A stretch of DNA of 54,551 nucleotides from Parachlorella kessleri (Eukaryota > Chlorophyta > Trebouxiophyceae > Chlorellales > Chlorellaceae), in contig BBXU01001088.1 in NCBI GenBank assembly GCA_001598975.1, forward strand, positions 1-54,551, given 5' to 3'. This document shows positions 21,084-31,620 of the stretch, piece by piece. Below the pieces are notes generated by a model. That model saw only the letters and a list, made by a program, of their open reading frames with translations, was not told where the DNA came from and did not search any database. How positions within the stretch are numbered: the stretch's first letter is position 1; each line of letters opens with the position of its first letter. The translations under genes and the position numbers were made by a program.

Positions 21084-24000
21084 CTAGGGGTGCGGTCGGC
21101 AAAGCTGCACCAGCTGCTCCTTCTCTATGCACCCACTGAAGTCGACACCGCGGGACACCAGATGCTGCTTCAGCTGCCGCACCCCCCAGTTAGCCATGTC
21201 CGTTGCCTCAGACCCGTTGGCCCCACCTCCTGCTGCCAGTGTCTCGAAGGCCCCCCCAGCATGCCCGGCAGCAGCTGACCTCCCCTCATCAGGCTACCCC
21301 AAGGCCGCTGCTGCCTCTGCCTGTGCCTTGCAGCAGGCTTTGTGATGCTTCCAGTGACGTTTCTGACACTGGGACGAGCAGTAGCGCCGCTGGTGGCAGC
21401 CATTGCACACCATAAGCTTGAGCGGGGCCGCTTTGGTCACACACCGAAAGTGGTCGTGGCAGCCGCAGCCGTCACAGACTCTCAGCTCCTTTGGGCCCTG
21501 CAGTGCAGTGCAGCTCGGCTGCTACTTTGGCCACTCCTCTCCCATTTGATTTCATGGGTAGCACCCTGAGAGGCTTCTACTTCTCATCGTACTTCCTCCC
21601 TTACGAAGAGTATGTCCCCGTGTGTGAAGTGCTGGTCAGGCAAGCCGTGCTGCTGAGGTTGTATACACCAGGGTGGTGGCCATACGGTGGCTGTGCTACG
21701 TGGAGATCTGCACCCCTCACCAGCACAGGGAAGACCTCATCAAAGAGAGCGCCTTCCGTCAGCGACAGACGGTCGGCGGTGATGACGGTGGTAGCATTAG
21801 GGTCCAGGAGGCGGGCCAGAAGGCGCAACTGCAGCATGACAGAGCACAAAGCAACTACACCATCATGGGAGCATGGGAACCAGTAACCCAAAGCACGTGA
21901 CGAGCCTGCAAGGCTGTGCCGCTGGTGGGGACTGCTGTGCTTGTTTGGCAAGGGCACGTGCTATGATAGCTCTTGCACAAGCAAGGCATCCCTGCCCTTC
22001 CCCAAGCCCGCATGAACTGCCTGCAAGCGCAAATGCGTACTGCTGCACCCCACTAACATTGGTGGGTGAGCTGGCCAGCTGGTCCCTGTCGGCTTCGTCC
22101 GAGAAAGGCTCCGTCTCCAGGCAGCCCAGCAGCCCCAGCACGGATATCATGATGGAACGCGTCATCAAGTCAGGGTGGAACAGGAACTTGCGCAGCCGCG
22201 GCAGCAGCTTGCCCCGGAGCTTGCGCATCCAGACATCCTGCACCCAGGGAGGGTTGCGTCGGCTTCAGGGTCTGCTTTGTTTAGACAAGCTTAAAACCAC
22301 TTGGGCTGCAGCATGGTGTGCACGTCCCACTTACCCCGGGAATAGTGCAACGGGGTTATTATTGCATCATAGGCACCAGAGCCAGCTGAGTGCAATGGCA
22401 GCAGCTGCCCAGGATTTTCAGCGTCAAGAGGCTCAGATAGAAAGTAGGATGTGATCCTGGGTGGCCTTTTCACAACAAGAGAGGTGACAGCGGGTTCTGT
22501 GCATCAGCACATAATGGACGCCACTGGGCGACTGACCTGCAGAATGTCCACCGAGGCCATTAGGCCCCAGGGTAGGCTCATGGCTCTGAGGGCAGGCTCT
22601 GAAGGGATCATGCACTCCAAGCTATACAGCATGTTGAAGGATGCTGTGCCCGTCTTGGTCCCTGCACCGCATATAGGAAAGCACCGATTCCGGCAGGTCT
22701 ACCTCACCAGTCGGCGTGTGCTGGTCTTCACCACTTCTAGCTAGCCAGCGCGTGCCGGGGCCGTAACCGACCTCAATTAGGCGCACAGTGCGATAACGGC
22801 TGAACTAGTAGCCAGCTAGCTTGCGCTCTACAACATGCCCACCACTATAAGTGCTACATGCCTGCAACTGGCGTAGTGGGTTCGCACCACCTGAACTCAG
22901 CCGGAAGAGCTAGATGTAGTGTGTTCTTTGCCAACCCACCCTCAAAAAATGCTAGGGCCTCCTCACTGTCATCCAGCCGCTCAGCAGCACGCACTAGCAC
23001 CAGGGGTACATCTGCATGAATGAAAGCTGCAGCAAGCAGAAGAATGTGCCGCTGCTAGTTGGCACTCAGGCTCTCCGCTGGGTTCACCCAGTGAAATTGT
23101 GAGCACTTGCTGGAGAAGTCATGCACACAGGAAGTGGACATTGTTGGCGTTTTTCAACAAACAAAGTGAAAATGCATGCACACAGCCATGTAACCCAAAC
23201 ACATTGCATGACTCTGCATGTATAAGCCAAGGACCGTCCATGCCTTGGCTACGCAGGGCCTGGCTTGATACCTAAGGTCATGGCTGTGCCGTGGACCTCG
23301 ATGTGCAAGGCAATGCCCTCTAAAGTGTTGAGGACCCTGCAAGCATTTTCTGGGGAGGCCTCGACAGCCTTGGGGCTTAGCCTGGCCACCAGTTCCTGGC
23401 AACAGCACAGAGAGTTGTTGTTGTGGTTATAAGATCGCAAGTATTGTACAACATCGGCTATTGCCTGGTTTCCACATGTAGCCTGGTCTTGGCCCAGCCT
23501 GGCCACCAGTTCCTAGGAGACCAGCGGGGGCGGGCAGGACGGTCCAGCCCCCGCCGTCTTCGCAGCTGGCACTCACCAGGCCTAGAAGCATCCACCATTG
23601 CAGCCATAGAGCACACCGTGCCCGAGTGGTGCGTCACTCTCACAAGGTCAAGCGTGTGGCTGCCTGGGAGGGTGGTTGCCTGGGAGGGACCATGCGTGGC
23701 CTTGCAGTCACCAGCAGTGCCTACCAAGCCCTGGGCGCCTCACCTGGATGACTGGCGGCAGCCTGCCGACCGCAGGATTGGCTGGCTGCTCTTGCATGCT
23801 GAAGCCGGGCGGTGCTGGGCCGAAGAATGCCTCCCCCACTGCACAAGGGCCCGGATGTAGGGGCGCATGGTAACCCAGTGGATGCCTGAAGTTGTGCTAA
23901 ACTTCAGGCACAACGCCTAGAGCATGTCCCTCCGTAGCAGCTGTAGCGATTTGGGATGCTTCATCCTGTTAGAGGCCAAGAGGCCAAACCAGGCAAGCCG

Positions 24001-25807
24001 TCAGCATACCTCTGGTCGGTCATCCAGTCAACCCTGCCCAACTCAACCAAACATTGTCCGTCTGACACACCTGAAAACGCCAAAGCGGACAGGCAGTCCA
24101 GAACTAGATGAGTCGCCGGAGACAGCGGGTCCCTTGAGAGTTCTAACAGGCGTAACACGATGCCTGCACATATGGACGTAGCCACTCTAAGAATGCAGGT
24201 AAAGCCTTCAACACCCTTGAGCCTGGCTTTGTATCATGTGATGACCTTGGGAAAATATGCGATGTGTCCTTTACTCCTGCACTTGCATGACCATGACTGA
24301 CCTTCAGTACGCATGTGTACCGCCGCTGCACCCGACCCTCGTCATGCGCGGCACAAAGGCAAGTGACCCGACTACTCACTCACCTTGGTCCACTAGTTTC
24401 CTAACATGCAGCACGAGGCCAAGCTTTCTTGACACAAGGCACCTGAGAGCATACAGTGCTCTGCAGCAACTCAGCACAGCCAGGGATTAGAATACTAGAG
24501 TGTGCAGCTACCGTCCTGCAGTTCCAAGCTGCATCGGCTTAAGAATGCCTGGCATTCAGCCAGCACTCTAGTGGGTTAGCAAACAATCCAGTGCTCAGAC
24601 GTAATTCGAGGGGCGTCTTATTAATCAAGTACGCTTATCCACCCCGCCCTGCCACCGAAAGATAGCAACAGTGGGACAGAAAGTCCTCTACCCAGGGGCC
24701 ACACACCTGCGGTACAACACCTCCGACTGACCAGGCCTCAAGGCTGGCCCCAATGCCTCCACAAGAGTATCTGTCACCCAGCTACGATGCTCTGGACTCT
24801 GCAGGGCAGTTGTTATTCATTGTTTTTAACCAGTCAACGACCTTAGAGTTGCTCTATGACAGATGACTTTCAATGGTGAAAGTTGGGGCATCTGCTACAC
24901 ACATCGTCCCAGCCTCTTTCATGAGCTCAAGAAGGAACCACAAAACAGGCAGATACTCATTTGTGTTATGGCGTTGCCGGGCATATATAACCGGCTAGCT
25001 CGGACTCAGAAGCCCACCTCCTGGGTAATGGGAGCTGGACCGCACCTGCAGAAATGCGGCCAGTACGCACAATGCACTGCCGAAGTGCTCTGGGTCAAGT
25101 TTGGGATCACCAGGAGGCCCCTTATCCCTCCGCACGATGGCGGCAACCTCTTCCAGCAAGCTCGGCTCTGCTGCCAGGGCCTGCTGCCTGAGGTCGCCAA
25201 TGTTGGAGGGCCCCCCAAACAGCAGGAGCTGGCTCAGGAAGACGAGGGCTGTCAATTGCACCATATCCCTGGTGGCTCTCAAATCCTTCGGACCCGCAGG
25301 GGCGTTGCGCAGGGGCTGAACAGCCAGGCGGCTGGCAATGGGCACGAGCCTGCGGAGGTGAGCCCCAACTTCTTGACCTGAGTCGCTGAGGTGCCCCGCA
25401 CCTAACAATGCCATTGTTTGTACATTGGGATGGCCAAGTTCCAGGGCTCGTTTGAGGAAAGATGCTACCCCCGGGCTGGCGGCCAGGAGGGCCTGGGCGC
25501 GCATTCTGACAGCCAGCAGGCGGCCAGAAATGGCAGGTTCTGGGCCGAGGTACCGTTCGCTGCTAGCTGCAAGCATTCAAACAGCTAAGTAGGTGGTAAG
25601 GCTGCAGGGATAGTGACCAGTTTATGTTTGGGCGAGTATGTCTGGGCGAGGCTGCCAGGGGCAGTGCATGCCACACAAGCGGGACAGCAAACTCGCCTCC
25701 TTTGCTCCACGCTTGAGCAAGAGCTTCAGGCCGGCGCATGTAGGGTTTACTGCTAGTTTGCCTTGGGCGAAATACGATGAGAGCTGTGGGGATGGTTCCC
25801 AAGTCAT
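21084..25807 (-). pseudogene. MYND array gene C: helical-repeat / MYND / SAP-like, frameshifted, with in-frame TAG
   Basis: Paralog of A and B. The start MNMTWEPSPQLSS places the conserved Met at 25807. Two lesions are visible. First, in the large helical exon 13 nt are missing near 25498-25502 relative to A and B. QLAANGTSAQNLPFLAACWL is in one frame and AQALLAASPGVASFLKRAL in another. Second, after an intact MYND finger (CNGCHQRRYCSSQCQKRHWK) there is TAG at 21294-21296, shared with B. Unlike B, the SAP-like tail beyond it is still perfect in frame (WGVRQLKQHLVSRGVDFSG, CIEKEQLVQLCRPHP, TAG at 21084). Other exons appear sound (VLVRAAERLDDSEEALAFFE, KLRGKLLPRLRKFLFHPDL, AGIVLRLLELSRDPLSPATH). 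Full-length translation needs a bypass of both lesions, so it is probably a recent pseudogene. A 67-nt GT...AG intron could remove the TAG but would not repair the frameshift. Confidence 0.65.
23883..23910. repeat. Hairpin, 11-bp stem, in an intron of gene C
   Basis: tgcctgaagtt (23883-23893) pairs exactly with aacttcaggca (23900-23910) across a 6-nt loop. I saw no equivalent at the homologous places in A or B. Confidence 0.7.
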
Positions 25808-26699
25808 GTTCAATAAGCGGCCATCAAGTAGTGTTGGCGGATCAGACTTGAGGAAGCTCTCTGCACATACTTGGTGCTCTGGGAGCCTGACGGAGTGGAA
25901 ATGAAGCCATTCATGCTTGATTTATACCACTTTGAATCTTGCTGTGCCGTGCGTGCGAACTCCAGGCTCCAGGCGCAAGCGCTGTTAGACGTCATGCTCC
26001 TGTGTCTTGTCTGAGGTATGCTCTGCTTCCACTTCTCAGGCCCTATGTGGTGCAATTGCCTTGGTAACCAGGCCTGAGGGCGGGGCGACCTCGCTCGTAG
26101 TGCCTTACAAAGTGCGACCACCTGGCCAGGGTCCCAGCACCACTGGCATTTGACCACCCAGGGTCTACTGGCACAGAAACACCTCTCTGGAGGAATACCC
26201 ATCCCCTGAAGACGTCCCTGGGAACGGCACACCCTGCGCTCCCCTGATAATTATTCCGCTGATGAAGGGCTCGGCGGCTGACCCTGACTAGCATGGCATC
26301 CCCTCAACAACTCTGCTGCACCCAAACCAGGGCAAGGTGATTGCAAAGGTGCTAGGCAGACAATTGTTTGACAGCGAGCACAGAAGCCATTGCAAAACTT
26401 TGAAACGCAGCAAAGGTGGCTGGAATTGGCCCATCTCTAAGTCCTTTGGCCGACCTGCTGGCCTACCATGAACACCAATCAAGCGACACGTCCCTTCTCC
26501 CAGTGCTCACCTGCGTCGTGGAGAGTCCACAGGCAAGCACGTAAGCCTAAAGGAATAGAGGCTACAGACAGTACCCCACCCATACTCAAGGTTGGCCAAT
26601 GCCCACACTCTCCAAGAGTAGGTGAGCTGCGCAGGGAAAGGATGCTGTGTAGCAAGGGTAAGTAGGACATGCCCAGCTTGAGCCACTCGCTGGACTTCC
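25808..26699. other. Spacer C-D: upstream block of gene C
   Basis: It carries the upstream motif (25973-25983) and the block at about 26030-26690, homologous to 14580-15240. It runs directly into the D 3' end without a relic, so it may preserve the ancestral junction. No conserved gene is visible. Confidence 0.5.
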
Positions 26700-29600
26700 C
26701 TAAGGATGAGCTTTGCACAACTCCACCAGCTGTTCCTTCTCCACACACCCAGTGAGGTCAACACCCCGTGCTGTCAGGTGTTGCTTCAACTGCCGCACGC
26801 TCCAGCTGGCAAAGTCAGCTGATGTTGCAGCCCGCGCAGTGTTGCCTGCCGCATCGGCTGCCCGGCCATTTGAGGACTCAGCAGCAGCAGCTGCGGCTGC
26901 GGCCTGAGCCTTGCAGCAAGTCTTGTGGGCTTTCCAATGATATCTCTGACACTGGGTGTTGCAGTAGCGGCGCTGCTTGCACCCGCTGCACGCCATGAGC
27001 TTCAGTGGGGCCGCCTTTGTGATGCAGCGGAAGTGGTCATACAGACCACACCCATCACAGATGCGCAGCTCAGCCGGTCCCTGCAATGCAGTGAAGCACT
27101 GGACTCAGGCAAAATTACTTGCACTACAATGGAGCCCTGACGCATGCAGGAGGACGTCTAGCAGCAGGACCCCGCGGGACGCTCCAAGCAGGCAGCTGTG
27201 TTAGAACAAGCGGCCCAGAAGGGTTTTGGTCCCCACCACATGTGAGAAACAGAGCGCAATGAGTTTCCAACACTAAAGAGCAACCTGCAGCGTGCTACCG
27301 TGTGTAACCCTGCCGTCCCTACCAGCACAGGGTAGACTTCGTCGAATGCGGAGAACTCTGTCACGGCCAGCTTGGACGAGGGGACGGGCATTGTGGAGTC
27401 GGGGTCCATAAGGCGAGCCAACACCCGCAGCTGCAAGCGTTGTTAAGAGGGAGAACAAAGTGGGAGCTGGGACAGCGCCCTATTAAACTGGGCTTGCAGG
27501 CCAGGCGCATGTGAGTTTGAGGCCCAAACTGCAACACGCAGTCACTCCATGCGCTGGTCAGTGCGCGCACAAGGCAGGCACCCCTCGGAGCCGTTGCTTG
27601 CAGCAATAAGACCAACCTCCCTCTGCACGCTGCGCAGGCTGCTGCCCTCACGGTGGCCAGAAGGACTCACATTGGTGGGTGAGTTGGCCAGCTGGTCCCT
27701 GCGGGCTGGGTTCGAGACCGGCTGCGCCTCCAGGCAGCCCAGAAGTCCCAGCAGGGGGATCATCACGCACCGCGTCATGAGGTCAGGGTGGAACAGGAAC
27801 TTGCGCAGGCGCGGCAGCAACGTACCCCGCAGCTTGAGCATCCAGGCATCCTGCAGCGCAGCAGTAAGCCTTCGCGGTTGTCAAAGGACACGGAGTGCTG
27901 GTTACTTGATGACGCTCCCCAGTTGGACAAATAGCTGAGACCCCTGGAAAGAAAGACTGGAGAGGACGAGTTTACTTTCATGCAGGGACAGCGCTCTACG
28001 GAAGCTTGACCTGAAAACTGTGTCACCACGTTGTGCAGACTCCTGAAAGCATGCCCTCCTTGGGCATAAAGGCCCTTAACCCTAAGAAAACGTCTATCAA
28101 CTCCAGTGGCTACCAAGCTGAGCGAAGTCCCCGCCAGCCTGGCATACCGGCCTGCAAGGGTTGGTCCCCACGAGCCGCAGCCTCTGCAGGCAGGTTGATG
28201 ATGCGGTGGGTGATTGCTGCGGGAATAATGAAGTGCATGCAGTAGATCATGTTGTCGGCGGAAAGGTCCATTTTAGACCCTGCAAGGCAAAGCCACACAC
28301 ACATACTTTCCGAGCATGAGTCAGCAGTTATCTTCAATGATGCTTTGGAAAAGTCGGAGCGGCACGCTTGAGAGTTTTAGAGTGCCAGCAAGTGTGCTCA
28401 GACGCACTCCTTCCCCCTGTTCAATGCAAGCTGCAGCTCCATATCTCCGAGGCCTGCAAGTGGCAGGTCTTCCCATCTCACCTTCGTAAAACGTGAGGGC
28501 CTCCTCGCTGTCAATGAGTTTCTCAGCAGCGCGGACTAGGGTCAGCAGGACACCCGCCTCAACAAGCGCTGCAGCACCCACGCGGAGCACAATCAAAAAG
28601 GCTGTACCTGGGGTTGGCAGTAGAAATTTGGGATTCTTTGCCGGTGTGAGCACAAGCGGTGCCGAGAGGCGGCACGAGTGCAGTTGCGGCAGGAGACAAT
28701 TGCAAAGGAAGATGTGTCCTAGCAAGATGGTAAAGGGGTTGAAAGCTTGCAGTGCTGCTGCACTGATATCAAGCAAGATATAGGTCAGGATGGATTACTG
28801 TAGAATGGCAAGCTGGACTGGATGTGCCGGGCAATCCCATGGAACATCTCTAAAACTGCACACGCCTGCAGAGGCGCGGCCCTGACAGCCTTGGGTCCCA
28901 GCCTGGCCACCATTTCCTGCAATACAACAACATGGGTTGGATGCCAAGGTAACAAGGTGATAAGCTTGGCAGCTGTCTCGTCACCACAACGGGCGGGAAG
29001 AAAGGGCACGACACATATGGTATCAGTGCAGGTTGCACATCGGTGCCCATCCTTGGCTGGGACGTAGTGGTCGCCATCAATGAGCTGAGCCACACTGAGC
29101 CAAATATAACAGCACGTTTCCAACTACTGGACTCTGCTCGACCCTGTGTTGGTTGTGCTGGCACCAAACATAACATGTAGCATGTACGCCTGGCTGTGGC
29201 ACCTGGATGACTGGTGGCAGCTTGGCTTGTTCTGGCGTTTCTGGTGCACTGCGTGCGTGGCACCCGGGCGGTGCTGGGTCTAGAAATGCTCCTGGGGCTG
29301 CACTCCATGACGAAAAAAACAGAAGCCACAGGTGATGTTGCTCGCACCCGTCACCGTAAATGTCCAAGCCCAAACCACAAACAGTGGTATGATGTTGTCC
29401 CGTCCTTTAATTTTCTTCATTGGGTTGCGACGGGCCAAGCCACTTCAGCATCTATTCAGTGTGCTTTCTCCCAACAGGGCATACATTAAATACCAGGGAA
29501 CCTGTAGTTCCTCAAAGCGCGTGGGCAAGGGTAAGCAAGCGTTGCTGAGACTTTCAGGATGCAGTGCTCACCTGATCATGATAACCTGCACAGGCAATCA

Positions 29601-31121
29601 AGTGCTAGCCTTTGTATATCAGGCGCAGGGTGCCTCGCAAGCTCCAAGAGACGACAAACAAGGCCTGCAATCAACAAGCATCCTGCTCATTTCAATGCAC
29701 AGAATGCGGCCAGTTTAGCTTCTGCCATCTAGCGAGGGTTGCTTGCCACCGAGTGGAAACCAACGTGCACAGTAAACCTTTTGTCACCCTCACAGCCTGC
29801 TATTGAACGAGGAGGCCACACCAACAAGCCAAACCCAACACCTGAGGTCATTCGTCATGGGGACAAGGCGGACCCCTATCCGGTCGATCTCACATACCCT
29901 GGTCCACCAATCTGTTGACATGACTCGTCAGGCCGCTATCCTTCGACACGAGGCGTTGGACCGCAAACAGTACCCTGCAGCATAGATGCGTGCCCTGGTC
30001 CTGTTAGCCGTCTTTGCTGGTAGCTGCTTCGCCTGGCAGAGAATGCCACAGCATTCGCGCCTCCGGCCTGTTTGACCGCGGGAACCGCTTGGCAGAACAG
30101 GTGGCAGCGTCAGGCGAGCCGCGCAAACTCACTTGCCAACCACAGGATCACGTTTGCCAGGGGCAATTTCCTGCATCACAGTCTCCACTAGGGCACCTGC
30201 CGCGAGGCTGCGGTGTTGTGGGCTCTGCGAGACAGGCAAGTAAACAAAGGAGCCATGGAAGGACAGCCGATGCCGTTCCTGCCTGCCTTAGCAAGGAACA
30301 CAAGACGTGCAACAACATATATCATCGCCTCTTGAGCGCCAAGCAGTGAAGGCATACTCCAGAGGTGTGCTCCGCCCCGGCACCATGCACGGGTAGTGTC
30401 GGTAACCTCTAAGAAGGCTGTCAGCAGCCAGATCGTGCTACCCGCAGCCTGGAGCGGGGATCCGCAGCCGTCGGGTTCCAACCTGCCCTTGCGTGTGGCA
30501 GCGACAGCCACATCCAGCAGCCTCGGTTCTGCTTCCAACGCCCGCTGCCTCTGCTCTGTATCACTGTACAGCAACATCCGACCCAGAAAGGCGAAGGCTG
30601 CAAACTGTATCGTCTCCGCTATATCCTGTGTCTCCACATCAGGAGGCTCCGCGGGTGCATTGCGCAATGGGGTGACAGCCAAGCGGCTGGCCAAAGGTAT
30701 CAGCGCAACGACGCCGGCCTCTCTTTGCGAATGGAGGCTGAGGTGCATCAAGCAGATGAAGGCAGTTTCTTGCACGCGAGGGTGACCATGCTCCAGCGCT
30801 TGTGTCACAAAGGTGACGACTGCTCGGCTCAAACACAGCTGACGCTCAAGCGATGGGTCAGGCAGTCCTTCAGCCAGTTTGCAGCCAGAGATGGCAGGAC
30901 TGCAGCCGAAGTACCACTATCTGCGAGCTGCAGAAAGTCAGGCAGACACCTCGTTGGCTTGTTGCATGCTGCTGGCATCCCGCGGTTCCGCGCAGCGCAC
31001 TCGCCTCTTTGGAAGCGCGCTCAAGAACTGCTTCCATCCCCTTGAAGCTAGGAGAGACCGATAAGTTCAGCAGCTGGAAGTGTGAGTGGAGCTCTGGTGT
31101 CAGTAGCCAGTCCTCCGCCAT
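26700..31121 (-). CDS. MYND array gene D: helical-repeat / MYND / SAP-like protein (most divergent copy)
   Basis: The start MAEDWLLTPELHSHFQ at 31121 aligns with MTWEPSPQ in the other copies. The helical exon at about 30400-30930 reads VTFVTQALEHGHPRVQETAF, IPLASRLAVTPLRNAPAEPP and QRALEAEPRLLDVAVAATRK. Later exons read HRSLAAGALVETVMQEIAPG, LVSKDSGLTSHVNRLVDQ, LVCRLLELARHPAPDIQRLA, FLDPAPPGCHARSAPETPEQ, TLVRAAEKLIDSEEALTFYE and KFLFHPDLMTRCVMIPLLGL. The last exon, 26700-27080, carries the MYND finger (ICDGCGLYDHFRCITKA, MACSGCKQRRYCNTQCQRYHW), a Ser/Ala linker and the SAP-like tail (SWSVRQLKQHLTARGVDLTG, CVEKEQLVELCKAHP, TAG). At about 29576-29586 the donor used by A-C would include a TGA. 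A donor 11 nt earlier plus an acceptor at 29303 keeps the frame. I judge the gene functional. Confidence 0.75.
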
Positions 31122-31620
31122 CTGAGCTAGTCAGTAGCTAGACCTTTGTTTTCACTGATCATGCACAGCCCTGGGCAGGTTAAAAGTTCCTTATTGCTGC
31201 TGTGCATGATCAGGCGCGCAAGCAAGCGCAAGCGCCACCAGGGCTTCGACTGCTTGCAACGCAAGGTTCACGTTGTGTGCTTGAATGTCGGCTTCAACCT
31301 CGTCAAGCAACTGCTTATGCACATAGCTACAGACGTTGTCACATCGACCCAGACCCCTCGTGAGGTTCCTCCCGTTGTGACGTTGGCAGCCCCAACGTTG
31401 CACTGCCATTTCTATCCACATAGAAATCCAGTCATGCTTACCGGCGCAGAACCGACATGACTAGACAGTCAGCCCGCAAGTAAACTCTCAAGCAAAGAAA
31501 TGACAGAGTGCACAGCCAGCTCAACCCCGCAGCATCAAGGTGGTGAAGGTGTCTGCCCGCAAGCGAAACTCAAGGGGAATGGCCAAAAAAGTGCCCAGCA
31601 GCACCAAGCTCTAGGGCTCT
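31122..31620. other. Intergenic between gene D and the YL1 gene
   Basis: This contains a 14-bp inverted repeat (31155-31213) and the D copy of the upstream motif (31226-31236). A minus-strand open frame at about 31225-31350 reads VHKQLLDEVEADIQAHNVNL and is strongly helical. It could be an extra 5' exon of gene D, but no matching exon was found in A-C. Confidence 0.4.
31155..31213. repeat. 14-bp perfect inverted repeat upstream of gene D
   Basis: ctgatcatgcacag (31155-31168) and ctgtgcatgatcag (31200-31213) are exact reverse complements separated by 31 nt. They lie 34-92 bp upstream of the D start codon. They could form a stem-loop or be paired operator half-sites. Confidence 0.8.

Noticed and set aside
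31191..31421. A separate small minus-strand gene upstream of MYND gene D
   Set aside because: It is helix-like, but there is no clear start, splice site or counterpart in the other copies. It is mentioned as a possible 5' exon instead.
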